Of a DNA stretch of 64,000 nt, positions 1 to 10,627 are shown piece after piece. The notes beneath the pieces were generated by a model, which saw nothing but the letters and a program-made list of their open reading frames with translations, was not told where the DNA came from and searched no databases. Numbering within the stretch: the first letter of the stretch is position 1; the number at the start of each line of letters is the position of its first letter. The stretch spans positions 1,458,417-1,522,416 of the forward strand of contig JAJHZJ010000418.1 of assembly GCA_023548195.1 (NCBI GenBank), read 5' to 3'. This DNA is from Bettongia penicillata ogilbyi. Taxonomy: Eukaryota; Chordata; Mammalia; Diprotodontia; Potoroidae. The position numbers were made by a program, and so were the translations under genes.

Positions 1-535
1 GATATGCTTTTCTAAAAGGAAAGCAAGTTTTGAGGGGTCAACAATCTTCTTTAATCACATATACCAACAGAATAAATACAAGCAGAGAAATAAAGACCAA
101 CAGACAGGAATTCTAACCGTCTGACCATAAGCAATACATTCATCACAGATCAACAGACAGATCCAACTATCTGACCATTACTTACATACATAGTTACCAG
201 AGAAAGAACACCAACATCTGGGTTTTCAAAGCTGGGGCAGGGGGTTCCTTAATGGCTACCCAGAGTCTCATCTGGCATAGGAACCTTCTTCCAAAGAGTA
301 AGCCCCAAAGCAAAACCTCTCTCCAGAATATATATACACTTCTCAGAGCTGGAAAGTATCACTACTCTCATGACCTGGTGTCTCATTAGCAATTAACAAA
401 AGGTGTGAACCTTCCTACAAAACAAGCCTCCCCTAATCAAGTTTCTTTTAATGGGCTCCACTTGAGGTCTATTAATGGCAAGGGAAGATCTTTAACTCTC
501 ATTAACATGACATTAGCTCTACACCTGTGGTGTTC
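1..535 (-). mobile_element. Probable LTR-like repeat, minus strand
   Basis: This moderately complex, non-coding block contains repeated near-identical phrases such as 'ctgaccat' and 'caacagacag', and resembles an abundant marsupial LTR-type repeat read on the minus strand. The left edge lies outside the window and neither terminus can be fixed. No open frame of note is present. It could instead be ordinary unique sequence. Confidence 0.35.
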
Positions 536-1067
536 AGTTACCTCATCTGTAAAAAGAAAAAGAACCAATTAGATGATCTCTAAGTAGCACTTAAACTTAA
601 GTACCATATACTTCTACCATTGTCAAATTGAGATAGATATTTATAAGAAGTAAGAGCATGGCATCTTGGTTCCAGCAAATTCTCACTCTACCTGTGGAGG
701 CAGGATGCACTACAAGATGGCAGAGATTAACTGGCAAAACAAAAAAAAAAAAGCATTTAATGGAATAAACAGTTTCTATCAAAGAAAATAATATTGATAT
801 CACCAGAATCAAAGATATTAATAGCATTGCTTGCCCTAAAGTGATGATTGCTGTTCGTTCACCCTCGACCCTTGATTCAAATATAGTATTTGGATTCTCT
901 GACTCTGTGTGTGTGTGTGTGTTTTCTAATATTGTTGGTCCTGAACTCCTTTCCTCAGTATCAATTGATGAGTGTACTTAAATTCTCCCCAATATCATCT
1001 ACTCGGTGACTTTTATCCACTATCATTTTGCTATTTCATGTTACCCCAATATCATTGATGACACTTT
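535..1067. other. Non-coding AT-rich stretch with a MIR-like scrap and short (GT)n
   Basis: Positions 537-600 look like the tail of a CORE-SINE ('cctcatctgtaaaa'). A run of about 8 GT units lies near 906-922. Nothing else is recognised, and the short frames here look like chance. Confidence 0.4.
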
Positions 1068-1925
1068 AAAAATAATCTTATTTTTTAATTAACAAAAATA
1101 TATTTTCCCCCTGCTACTTCCTCCTCAGCTGGAAAAAAAAGGAAAAGAAATCACTTGAAATAGATATTTGTAGCTAATAAAGATAAATTCCTTCATTGAA
1201 TACACTCCCCACTCCCCAAAAAAAGAAATAAAAATTTTGTTCTGCTCTCAAAGTCTATCATCTTTCCAATAAGAAGTGGATAGCATTCTTAATCATTAAT
1301 TGGGAATAATAGATGGCCATTGCTCTGATCAGTGTTCTTAAGTCATTCAAAAATGTCTGTCCTTGCAATGTTGGTATTATTGTACAAATTGGTCTCCTGG
1401 TTCTGCTCACTTCATTCCATATAAATTCACATAAGTCTTCACAGATTTCTCTGAACTATCCATTTCATCATGTCTTACAACACAATATTATGACATGATA
1501 TACATATAGTGTAATTTTTTCATTTATTCCTCAGATATTGGGCACCTCCTTCCTCAGTACAAAAAAAGCACATTTAAATATTTCTGTACGTATAGATAAG
1601 TTTGCTTTTTCTTTGATTTCTTTGTAAGCTTAATAATTGTATCAACGTTTTAAAGGGAATGTACAGTGTTGTAACTTTTAGAGCAAATTTCCAAGTTGTT
1701 TTTCAAAAGTTCCTGGACTATTTCACAACTCTACCAAATGTACATTCATTGGCTGCTTTCCTGTACTTCCTCCAATATTTATTATTTTCTTTTTTTGTCA
1801 ACTTCACCAGTCTCATTTGTGTGAGACAGAATAACAGAGTTGTTGAAATTTGCATTTCTCTAAATATTACTGCTTGGATTGAAGTGGACATTATTCCTCC
1901 CTGGGCCCCTAGGTTGAAAGATATC
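1068..1925 (-). mobile_element. L1 LINE 3' end (minus strand), left part
   Basis: Read on the minus strand this matches the usual order of a marsupial-type L1 3' end. It includes the 'tcatttgtgtgagaca' and 'aaatttgcatttctctaa' stretch, the 'cacaactctaccaa' stretch and the 'tcttacaacacaatatta' stretch. All frames are broken, so it is an old copy. Similar sequence appears to resume just after the LTR that ends at 2420, so the L1 was probably interrupted by that LTR. Confidence 0.55.
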
Positions 1926-2420
1926 TGTTAGGTTTCTGGGCAGGGTTGGATAACCTTGCCTAGCAGCAGCATTTCTATTGGGCCCATGTCAAAACGTTAT
2001 TCCCCCTTGCCTGGCAACTTGTGCACCCTCCCTTACCCCCCTCCCCGCCAGAACTATTCTTGTTAGACCCCCTTTGCCAGGCACCTACCTTCTATTGGGC
2101 ACCCCCCTTCATGACAACCACTTTTTTGGGGGGTACTCCCTTCCTGACAACCATTCTCTGATTGGGTCCCTTTCCTGGCAACTTCCTTCTGTTTGGGGCC
2201 TCTTGCCTAGCAGCAAGCCCACCTGCCCTGTCAGAACTATGTTTGTTGTAGAAACCGCAAAGCTGTACCGAGAAGCGCTGAAATGCTTAAAATGCACACA
2301 CCCACCTTAGTTTGGGGCTGTCTCCTCTGGGTTTTCCCATCAGGCAGTCACCAGCCTTGCTAATAAAGATGCTCTCAAAATTCCTAATTGACTCTTGCCT
2401 GTGCATTACTCACTCCGTCA
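1926..2420 (+). mobile_element. Solo-type retroviral LTR (ERV), plus strand
   Basis: This 495-bp segment begins TG and ends CA, and is flanked by atatc (1921-1925) and atttc (2421-2425), a 4-of-5 match to a target-site duplication. It is clearly more GC-rich than its neighbours. A polyadenylation signal AATAAA lies at 2362-2367, followed by a short U5-like stretch. The presumed U3 has three ATTGG (inverted CCAAT) boxes at 1977, 2094 and 2161, and short repeated phrases. No coding capacity remains. The exact left edge is uncertain, because the first 50 bases before 1926 are also not clearly L1. Confidence 0.6.
2362..2367 (+). promoter_or_regulatory. LTR polyadenylation signal AATAAA
   Basis: A canonical AATAAA hexamer about 55 bp before the inferred LTR end, the expected position for the R region of a gammaretrovirus-like LTR. 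Confidence 0.5.
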
Positions 2421-2849
2421 ATTTCAGGATCATTTTTATATGTCTATTGATATCATGCATTTCTTCCTTATGAAACTATTTGTTTTGCTCAAATTTTTGC
2501 CAATAAATCTGACAAATGGAATAGATATTTACAAAATTTACAAAAATAAAAAAATACCTAAATAGAGATTTTAAGCAACTCAAGATCAGAGGGAGAAATT
2601 GAGCAAACAATAAATTTAAAAGAGAAAAACAAGTTACACTACCAAATAGATATACAAGTGAGTAACAAAAATTAAAGGGACAATTAATTCCCAAATTTCA
2701 TAAACTGCTGAAATAGAAAAAGAAGAGATTTATTTTCTATTATTATTTTATAATATAACATTTATAATATAATATTATTTTATCATTATTATATCTAAAT
2801 TATTTCTATGATATTGATATAGTCTTGATACATAAACCAGGAAGGACAG
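2421..2849 (-). mobile_element. L1 continuation, then AT-rich unassigned sequence
   Basis: The first 60 or so bases look like continuation of the minus-strand L1 broken by the LTR. The rest (about 2480-2849) is very AT-rich, ends in TA-rich low-complexity sequence near 2735-2800, and holds nothing I recognise. Confidence 0.35.
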
Positions 2850-3325
2850 TGTAACGCAAATGCAATATTTACAGCGCCCATGGCAGCCATGAATATCCAG
2901 GCACAATTCTGAAATGTGAAATACAACAGACTCTTCACATGGAAGACAGAACCAAAACATTTATTCAGTCATCAGAAAGCCAAATCTACCATAGTAACAA
3001 AAATCTATACATGATCACCATGCAGAGGACAACAGCATCCCCAAGCTTCCTACAAGCCAGTTCCCTTAAACAAGTCACAAACAAACTCTTTCACTTACTC
3101 TAGCCAGCTTGCTTGTATCCTTCCTAGCTCAGACTGCTCTCATAACTAGCTTCCTCTCAGCTCTGCTCTAGCTCTGCCTCTTCCTTTGCCACCCTGCGTA
3201 TTCCATTGATTAAGCAAAATCCTCCCACCATGGACTTATGTGACTTAGGCTTCCAGGTAACCCAGGGAGGCCACATGGGCCTATTAATGAATGTGAAAGG
3301 TCTCCCCATTTAAATTATCGTTACA
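2850..3325 (-). mobile_element. ERV LTR, family A copy 1 (minus strand)
   Basis: This 476-bp LTR has termini TGTAACG and CGTTACA, a perfect 7-bp inverted repeat. On the minus strand it carries 'gaataaatgttttg' as polyadenylation signal plus R region. It aligns over its whole length with 33433-33901, sharing the 'gagaggaag', 'aaataaatgtttt', 'tctgtcttccatgtg' and 'ggatattcat' blocks. Sequence outside the two copies is unrelated, which supports the ends. No clear target duplication is seen (gacag against tgtag), so it may be the 3' LTR of a decayed provirus that continues to the right. Confidence 0.65.
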
Positions 3326-4680
3326 TGTAGCCCCAAGAGCTTTTGTATTCATTACATAGGTTGGATAGGTGGGGCAACTGGTATCAACTGAACTATAACA
3401 GGGATAACAAAAAGCAAGTATTTAAAATAATATCTTAAGCAACTGGAACCAACAGAACTTTAACAGGGGTAACAGAAAAATAAACTTTTAAAGCAATATC
3501 TTAGGCAACTGGGGTCGACAGAACTTTACAATATAACAGCGATCACACAAAATAAGCACATAAAACAATAACTTAGTGTGAGGCTTGAACACAAACACCC
3601 CATCACTCCCTCCTCAAATGAATGGGGCCCAAAATCTCAGGGGAAGGAGCAAAGGTCTCTTTCTTCCATAGCTACTTCCTGCGGAGACTGGACATTGAGC
3701 TGTCTTTGCCCCAACAGGTCCCATTCGAGGGGTCAGTTCTTTAACTGGCATCTGGAGCTTGGGCAACACCAAGTCCAGGGATGACACAGAACATCGGACA
3801 GGGAGTGACATCCGGATTAAGCGATCAGGCATTTGCAGGTGGAGGTTACCAAGATGGCAGAAAACAGATCTGACAAACAAGGAGAACAGACAAAAAGCCA
3901 AAATGACACAAGGAGATAATAACCAGAAGCGGGTCACCCATGCGTCTGGAGTTCATGAACCCACTATCATAGCTTCATTCACTGTTGTTTACTGTTTTCT
4001 TATTTGCAGTTTGGGGGTCATCATTCTGGCAAGAGGTACACCCTCTTTAATCTGAGCTGGGGCCTGGTCAACCCCCCATTCTCCCTGAGGTGTGATGAAC
4101 CTGGATACAATGTTTCAGAAGGATCTATACAGGTAACTCTCACCTCCTGATCAGTCTAAAGTTAAGCTTCTTTCCTTGATACATTTTATATAGTTCATTA
4201 GTTGGAATGCCATCTATTCTTCCAAAATTATTTATTGAAAGAGCAGTAAACAATTCTTTTCTTGTCAATCTATTCTGATTTTGAATCTGCTGGCTATTTA
4301 CTCTTTCTCTCTTGAGGAAATTTTTTTTTCACTGATTCTCACCATTCAAGGTACCAATGATTCTCCCATCCTTTAGGTAAACTGACTCAAAATATCTGCA
4401 ACCTCCTGCTGAACAAAATCCTCAATTACCTCCCCATACACTGTGGAGGCCCCATTCCCCTGCTTCCTTCTTAGTACTGGCCAAATTTGTTTCATTCTCC
4501 TCCCGCACATCCTCCTGGCCTGTATTTAGGTCCAAATCAAGTCCAGCCTGTGCAAAGCCTGCATTCACTTTCCTGTTGTTAACTTTGTGCCTCCTGTGAG
4601 CCAACCAACAACAGCTTTTTTTTTTCCTCTCCCAAAGGATAGTTTCAATACTGTAGGACAAAAAGCTTCTCATGCAAGCC
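3326..4680 (-). mobile_element. Probable ERV internal remnant (minus strand)
   Basis: The region lies between a full LTR (left) and a partial copy of the same LTR's start (right), in the order expected of a minus-strand provirus. It contains a three-copy tandem repeat at 3374-3576 and a few short frames, none complete. No retroviral catalytic motif could be identified with confidence. The assignment rests mainly on position, and the segment could instead be unrelated sequence between two independent LTR insertions. Confidence 0.35.
3374..3576. repeat. Three diverged tandem copies of a 65-72 bp unit
   Basis: Copies start at 3374, 3439 and 3505. Each opens with 'gcaactgg', continues with 'cagaactttaac' or a variant, and closes with 'aataatatctta', 'caatatctta' or 'caataactta'. 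The copies have diverged substantially, so the duplication is old. Confidence 0.7.
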
Positions 4681-5024
4681 AGTCAATTCTTTCCATCAGA
4701 GCCTTCTCCTCCAGCAGCTTGTCTTTGCTTTTACATATAATTCTATAGCTTGTTAACAATGCCCATCCTCTTCTACATATCCCTGCCATTTCTTTCCCTG
4801 GTTTTATTGGTATTCCTTGCAAATATCTTTCTAAGTCTCTGGGTTCTCTGTTCTGTAGCCTTGGTTCCCAGTTTGCACAGAGCCCTGTGCCTTTAGCCCT
4901 TTCTCTTGCCATGGAAGAGTAAGGCAAATACTCCCATCCTGGGACACCCATTTCTTCTTCTGTCTTCCTCTCTCCAAATAGAGGCCTGATATTTCGTTGC
5001 CATTTGCCTCCATTCAGCAAACTC
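4681..5024 (-). other. Open minus-strand frame next to a partial LTR
   Basis: A minus-strand frame of 147 codons (stop near 4670) runs through this segment and into the LTR-like sequence on its right. It carries no motif I recognise and is rich in charged residues. The position suggests a proviral or LTR-variant segment. It does not align with the matching part of the LTR at 2850-3325. Confidence 0.25.
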
Positions 5025-5129
5025 CTCCCACTACGGGCTCCATGTGACTCAGGCTTCCATGTGACCCAGGTAGGCCACATGGGCCTATTAATATATATGA
5101 AAGATCTCCCCATTTAAATTACCATTACA
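5010..5129 (-). mobile_element. Partial LTR, family A (start only, minus strand)
   Basis: About 120 bp repeat the U3 start of the LTR at 2850-3325, including the terminal TGTAA (minus strand), 'atttaaatgggga', 'taataggcccatgtgg' and the 'gcctgagtcacatgg' region. Homology fades to the left of about 5010. This marks either the 5' LTR of a rearranged provirus or a separate truncated insertion. Confidence 0.55.
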
Positions 5130-5130
5130 G

Positions 5131-5435
5131 AGAATAATAACAGAAAAAGAAAACACTATAGACCAATATCCCTAATGAATGAGTGCAAAAAATTTATTAG
5201 CAAAAACATTAAAATAACATATCAGCAATTTAAACACCATGACCAGGTTAGATTTATACCAGGACTGTAAGTTTGGTTTAATATTGGGAAACTATAAACT
5301 TAAATAAATACATTAATTACAAATCAATAAAAGTCATCATTATGTCAATAGATGCAAAAAAGCTTTTGGCAAAAGTATAACATCCATTTCTAATGAAAAA
5401 TTTTAAAAAAAGAATAAATGGATCTTTACTTGCAT

Positions 5436-5473
<38 letters not shown>

Positions 5474-5640
5474 ACAGGAACATAAGAGGAAAGAATACCA
5501 TAGTTCAGCAGGAATGCTTTTAGCAACCACTTTGAGTCCACTTTTATCAGACAATAAACATTTATTAAATACTCATTATGTGTCAGACACGATGTGTGTG
5601 TATGACAGACACAACCCAAGAACTTCATATATATGATAAA
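5131..5640 (+). mobile_element. L1 ORF2 reverse-transcriptase remnant (plus strand)
   Basis: The plus frame reads a degenerate form of the L1 RT fingers/palm region: a 'YRPISLMN' block, then 'HHDQVRFIPG', 'WFNIGK' and 'IDAEKAF'-like traces, all broken by stops. It starts abruptly next to the LTR edge. The copy is interrupted at 5434-5471 by a (TG)n array, and the following 150 bp are only weakly recognisable. Old and inactive. Confidence 0.65.
5434..5471. repeat. (TG)n microsatellite
   Basis: A nearly perfect TG dinucleotide array of about 18 units inside degraded L1 sequence. Confidence 0.9.
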
Positions 5641-6240
5641 ATATCATGCTTTTCCATAATACCAAAGGTCAAAGAAGACAGACATATTTTCATCACCTAT
5701 ATTTGATATAGTACAAGTCCTATATAAAAATAAGATAAGAAAAAGAAAATGAGGGAATAAGTATAGACAAAGAAACAACATTATCACTCCTTACAACTGT
5801 ACTTTAAGAATCCTAGAGTCACTTAGTTGAAATAATGAATAAGGTCAGCAGTTGTAGGATACAAAATAATTCTGCCCAAATCATTAGCATTTCTATATAA
5901 TACCAATATAACCTAGCTGGAAGAGAAAGAAAAATAAATTTCATTTAAAATTACTGTAGAATATATAAGATTCTATATAATTCTACATTCTTTATATATA
6001 TATATATATAGAGAGAGAGAGACTTGACAATCTATTTACCTTTCAAGATACACAAAAGAACTATGTAAATACAATTAAAACTGCTAATTAAAGAAACAAA
6101 GAGCCCTAAATAAATTGAAAAATAGTAATTATACATGGATAGGACTAGTCAATAAAATATAAATGACAATATTATCTAAATTCATGTATTTATTCAATGC
6201 CATATCAATGGAACTAAAAAAGATTACTTTATAGAATGAT
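5640..6240 (+). mobile_element. L1 ORF2 remnant continued (plus strand)
   Basis: This part is AT-rich and plus-strand oriented, with traces of the L1 ORF2 region downstream of the RT active site and a TA/GA microsatellite at 5993-6022. The 'ttattcaatgccatatcaatgg' stretch near 6190 recurs in the L1 copy at about 11040. The alignment is approximate and no frame is open. Confidence 0.45.
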
Positions 6241-6289
6241 TTCTTAACCAGTACTAAATCATTTTGATGATTACTTTTGGCAATCTAGT

Positions 6290-6770
6290 TTGATCTAGTA
6301 TTTCTAGGTACTCTTCTATTTATTAAAAAATTATTTTCCTTGAGGTTCTTAACTTTTTTTTCCAGTAGCTAAATTTCATCATTTTTTTATATCTTTATAA
6401 AAATCCTTTAGTAGTTTGATTGGTATGATACTGAATAAGTAAATTAATTTAAGAATATTGTTATTTTATTACATTGGCCAGACTTACTCTTAGAAAATAA
6501 TATTTTTTGAGTTATTTAGTTCTATGTCTTTAAAGTCCATAAAGGCTGTTCTATAATTTTATTCATATCATTCCTATGTGACTTCATAAAGAGAATGCCA
6601 AATATTTTATACTTTTGTAGTTATTTTAAACAGATTCTTCTTTATCTTCCTTCCTATTTTGTTGGTAATATATAGAATACTGATGGTTGTTATTCAATTA
6701 AAACCAGATTATAAAGGGATATTTACCAAAAGGATACAGCAAGAATCATAGCAAAAACAAACAAAAACCA
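6290..6770 (-). mobile_element. L1-related fragment (minus strand)
   Basis: Phrases such as 'ttgattggtatgatactgaa', 'tattacattggcc' and 'ccaaatattttatac' match what I recognise as minus-strand L1 ORF2/3' sequence in marsupials. It faces the preceding plus-strand L1, so this is a separate insertion or an inversion. Confidence 0.5.
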
Positions 6771-6794
6771 TCCTGGACATTCTCCTCCCTACAG

Positions 6795-7068
6795 TTTGGT
6801 CCCTGTAGAAAATGGCTTCCTTCAAGTCCCAGCTAAAATTTTATCTTCTAAAGGAAGCCTTTCCCACCTCCTCTTATTTTAGTGCCTTCCTTCTTTTAAT
6901 TATTTTCTATTCAGCATATAGCTTATCTAAGTACGTATTTAATTGTTGTCTCCCTGATCAGACTGTGAGCTCCTTGAGGACAAGGACTGTCTGACATCTT
7001 CTTGTATCTTCAGTGTTTACCACAGTGCTTGTCACATAGTCGGTGCTTAATAAGTTTTTATTGACTGA
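6795..7068 (+). mobile_element. L2 LINE 3' end
   Basis: Recognisable L2 3' sequence: 'ttcaagtcccagctaaaa', 'ggaagcctttcccacc', 'gtgagctccttgagg' and 'cacatagtcggtgcttaata'. Diverged, truncated and non-coding; L2 is an ancient, inactive LINE family. Confidence 0.75.
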
Positions 7069-7604
7069 CAAAAAAAATGGACTCAAACTTAACGGTTGCT
7101 AAAAAATAAAAAAATCCTGCCAAACTGGGAAATATTCTTCCCTGTTGCATTAATCCTTGGGAGAGTAAGCTTAAACTTAAAGTGATACCTACAAATCATA
7201 GTCCCACAAGTTTGGATAATTGTGTCCTAAACTAACAGGACATAGTGACTCAAGATGGCCAAGTCCATCCACTTCTGGGCTGGATCAAGCACATCACTCA
7301 GTAATGCAAATGGATTGACTTTTTACCAGGTTCAGTACTATGTCAACTCATGTCTGAATTGGGTTATACAGATAGCTTTTCTGGGCTATGCTGTTGTGAC
7401 TATGATAAACTCTGCTATGGACTCCTATTACTGTACCTCTTGTATCTCTTTGGATCTTTTAAAGTTCACAAGGTCAGTAAAATCCATTCACCTAAGAAAG
7501 GAGAAGAATAAACAAAATGGAAACAGAAGAAACCTAAACACTATGGGTTCAAGGACAGAGACAATCTGGTTGGGAGATGAAGCAAGCAGTAGCAGCACCT
7601 ACTA

Positions 7605-7606
<2 letters not shown>
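7069..7606 (+). other. Unassigned sequence with a chance-like ORF
   Basis: From 7255 a plus-strand frame of 167 codons opens at an ATG and runs into the following (GA)n array, which it translates as an Arg-Glu repeat. The first 110 or so residues are not recognised. They include a hydrophobic stretch near residues 30-50, and an AATAAA lies inside the frame. I see no splice, Kozak or homology evidence for a gene, so it is noted rather than called. Confidence 0.2.

Positions 7607-7680
<74 letters not shown>
7607..7680 (+). repeat. (GA)n microsatellite, about 36 units
   Basis: Almost perfect GA array with purines on the plus strand. Confidence 0.95.
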
Positions 7681-7682
<2 letters not shown>

Positions 7683-8449
7683 TTTTCATCCACACTTTTT
7701 GCACGAATACTCAATTCTCATTCATCAGTCAACTGTAAGTATTTTTCTCACCATTTAGTAAGCCAAGAGGAAACAACAGTCTCAGAATTCCTGCTCATAC
7801 TCTAAAGTTTGAGTAGTAAGGCAAGGCTGTTCCCATTATATGTTATCACAGATTTCCAAAAGCAATCTGCATGTTTGGTATGCAACAAGTACAGGACACT
7901 ATATGTGCTTTAAACTCTCATTGACTAGTCCCTCCATTGCATTTTAAAAAGTAAAATGAATATTTTATCTAGTTTTAAGCTTCTGCACATACTACTTTTA
8001 CATTAATGCCCATTTTTCTTTATTTCTCCAATTGACAAGCTCCACAAAATCAAAACAAATGGAAGAAAAGTGAACATATTCAGTCAACCCAATTATTATT
8101 TTGTCTCTGTGACAGAGAGTCTCCAATCTGAAAACTTTTAAAAACTGAAATGATGAAGTACTTTACTGAATTTACCAGTCATAACTGGTCTAGTGGGAAG
8201 GCCGAAGTCTCAGACTCACAGTCGTCACTTTTCATTCTGTCAACCTCCAAACCCCAAACTTTCTCTCTGTCTTCCACAACTCTGACCTCTAAATATTTAG
8301 CTACGTTAGACTTCTAACCAACCAAGAACCCTATCGGCAGTCAACAAACAGCAAATAAGAATCACGAGAATTGTGTGCTGTGTGGTGAAAACAAAAATTC
8401 CTCACAGGTTCCTCCCTGAATGAAAATAAATGGAATAACTTCCATAAAA
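7681..8449. other. No recognisable feature
   Basis: AT-rich, non-coding sequence. I see no repeat family or long frame. Confidence 0.4.
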
Positions 8450-8800
8450 TTCATGCAGCCCACATCAGTTATACCTGGACCACAAGAAGACCTCAAGAAT
8501 GTCCAGTGAGAAACACAGGAACCACATTAGGATAAACTTCCACCTGATGAGATTTCTCAGACCATGGAATCTCCACCAAGGGAAGTGGTGAGAAGGCCAT
8601 CACCAAAGACCACTGAAAATCAAACTCAACAAAGCACTAACAAAATAGCAGCCACACATTGTAAAAGGACAAGAGAGGTCTTTTGCACCTATAAATAAGA
8701 GTATGTATCATTTCTGGGAAAATCCAACTTTTTGTTTGGCTCTCCATGCTGGTTTACCTCAGTGCCAAGGCATCTAGAAATTCTGTTCTTTTCTTTGGGC
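8450..8800 (+). mobile_element. Possible LTR/promoter segment with TATA box
   Basis: A TATA-like box (tataaata, 8690-8697) follows purine-rich sequence and is followed about 30-100 bp later by pyrimidine-rich text, an arrangement seen in retroviral LTRs. Termini and a polyadenylation signal are not identified. It may equally be unique sequence. Confidence 0.25.
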
Positions 8801-8920
8801 CTAGTTGTGTGACTGGGTTCGAGTCACATTACCTATTTGAGCTTTATTTACCTCATCCATAAAATCAGAGAATCTCTTGCAACAGTGACATTCTGTTATT
8901 CTATGCTCATGCCCTATTGT
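8800..8920 (+). mobile_element. MIR-type SINE fragment
   Basis: Core phrases 'gtgtgactgggttcgagtca', 'tttacctcatccataaaat' and 'ttctgttattctatg' follow MIR order on the plus strand. Heavily diverged. Confidence 0.5.
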
Positions 8921-9079
8921 ATTCTTGGATTTTAAATGAAGGCTATAAAGCAAAGAAGACAAGTAATTTTTCAAGTAGTAATATTGGATTCGCTCAAATC
9001 TATTCAAAGCTGCTAATCCACTCTTCCTTATGACCAGTTGGCATGCATTCATAAGATCACTGGTTTGTGTGACAATGAA

Positions 9080-9205
9080 ACGAGCAATGGGTCAACAGAT
9101 ACCTACTGTGTGCATTGCGTGATGAGACTAGATACGGGGGAAACAAGAAGAAAAAAAATCAAAGTCTTTGTCTTCAAGAATTTTAGATCTTATCTAAATA
9201 GAGCA
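9080..9205 (+). repeat. Ancient interspersed repeat ('acctactgtgtgcat' type)
   Basis: The order 'acctactgtgtgcattg', 'tagatacgggggaaacaaga' and 'gtcttcaagaa' repeats in other copies (38755-38880, 52455-52570). Family unknown to me. It is non-coding. Confidence 0.45.
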
Positions 9206-9384
9206 AGACTAACTAACCTATCCTGGGATTGAACCCAGGACTGACTCCTTAACATTCTGTTTTAATCTACTAATGTAACAATTAGTTTGCTAATGAACTA
9301 ATTCTTTTTTATCCATTTAGGGTATCAATAAAAACTGAAGTGCCAATACACTGACCTAATTGGTGTTGGTGTTACCAGCAAATA

Positions 9385-9775
9385 ACACTCCTCTCAAATT
9401 CATGACCTTTAACTGGATAGCCTCAAAGTATAGAGTGCTCTCTTTCCTTACCTTTGGTTTCCTTGATGTCCTCAAGAGTCAGCTTAGATATCACCTTCTG
9501 AAAGAAGTCTTTTGCAGCACCCTACATTGTTTGTGCCTTTCCTCTGAGATTATGTTCCACTTACAATGTGTATATATATGTCATACATAAATAGTTATAG
9601 TATATATATTATATATATCATACATAAATAGTTATTTACATGCTATCTTCATTAGAGCATAAGTTCCTTGAGGGCAAGGACTATTTTTTGCCTTTCTTTT
9701 TATCCCCAGCACTTGGCCTACTTTCTGGCACATAGTAAGCACTTAAATGCTTGTTTTGTTTTAATAAATTTCATT
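9385..9775 (+). mobile_element. L2 LINE 3' end with internal TA expansion
   Basis: L2 text flanks a TA-rich insertion: 'agcttagatatcaccttctg' before it, and 'gagcataagttccttgaggg' and 'ggcacatagtaagcactta' after it. The inserted part (about 9565-9645) holds a duplicated 25-bp stretch that includes 'catacataaatagttat'. Confidence 0.7.
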
Positions 9776-9829
9776 TGATATTTTTTCATATCAATATTTT
9801 TATACTTTTATCAGAAAGCCACCTTATAT

Positions 9830-10265
9830 AATAAACAATATTTTTAAAAGAAAGGAAAAAGGGAAGAAGAGAAACAATCAGCAAAAGTATCGATACATCC
9901 AAAAAAATCTGGGAATTTCTGAAATATCCTATATCCATGGACATCCCACTTCTACAGAAGGGTGGGCAAAGGTGTTTCTTTATGTTTTTCTTTGGGGCCA
10001 TGGTTTCTCTTGGTAGTTTTGAAACAATCACTTTTGATTGTTTTGTGAGTGTTAGCATATAAATGGAAACATTTATAACATAGTCATTGTGTATGTTGTT
10101 TTCATGACTCTGCTTATGTCACTCAGCTTTAGTCTTTTTAAATCTGTTTTTCTTTATTCATCATATTCATTGTTTCATACAGCATAATACTGTCATTACA
10201 TTTATGTAGTACACTTTCACCATTACCCAGTAGACTAACTTCTATTTTGTTTACCAAAGTATTTC
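9830..10265 (-). mobile_element. L1 3' UTR-type fragment (minus strand)
   Basis: 'cttatgtcactcagctttag' and 'tttcatacagcataatac' match minus-strand L1 3' sequence also seen at 1380-1500. The left half is purine-rich and less certain. Confidence 0.5.
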
Positions 10266-10288
10266 TAGTAGCACTTTATGCATTAATA

Positions 10289-10545
10289 TCAGGGCAGCTT
10301 GGCGGTGCATTGGATTGAGTTCTGGACCTGTCAGGAAGGCCTGAGTTCCAATCCAGTCTCAGATACTTATTAGCTGTGTGACCCTGGGTAAGTTGCTTAA
10401 CACTGCTTGCCTCACTTTTCTCATCTATAAAATGAGCTGGAGAAGAAAATGGCAAATCAGTATCTTTGCCAAGAAGATTCCAGATGGGGTCACAGAAAGT
10501 TGGGCACAACTGAAACGATTGAACAACAAAACTTAATTAGCAACT
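10289..10545 (+). mobile_element. tRNA-headed SINE with RTE-like tail
   Basis: A complete-looking copy. The tRNA-like head has an A-box region near 'ggcggtgcattgg' and a B-box 'gagttccaatcc'. The body contains 'gctgtgtgaccctgggta', and the tail ends 'gggcacaactgaaacgattg' plus 'aacaacaaaa'. The tail matches the RTE-type 3' ends of marsupial SINEs. Non-coding. Confidence 0.8.
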
Positions 10546-10627
10546 CTGTACACCAGAATTCCCAGGATGCGTTTAAAAAGGAATAGAAAAGAACTGGAAG
10601 CTGAAGGGTGTGGTGTTAATGTGTTTT

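Noticed and set aside
4670..5113. 147-codon minus frame as a retained retroviral gene
   Set aside because: It overlaps LTR U3-like sequence at its start and shows no retroviral motif, so no gene is called.
7255..7758. 167-codon plus frame starting with ATG
   Set aside because: Its second half is the (GA)n array, the first half has no recognised motif, and I see no Kozak, splice or homology support. Reported only as an unassigned stretch.
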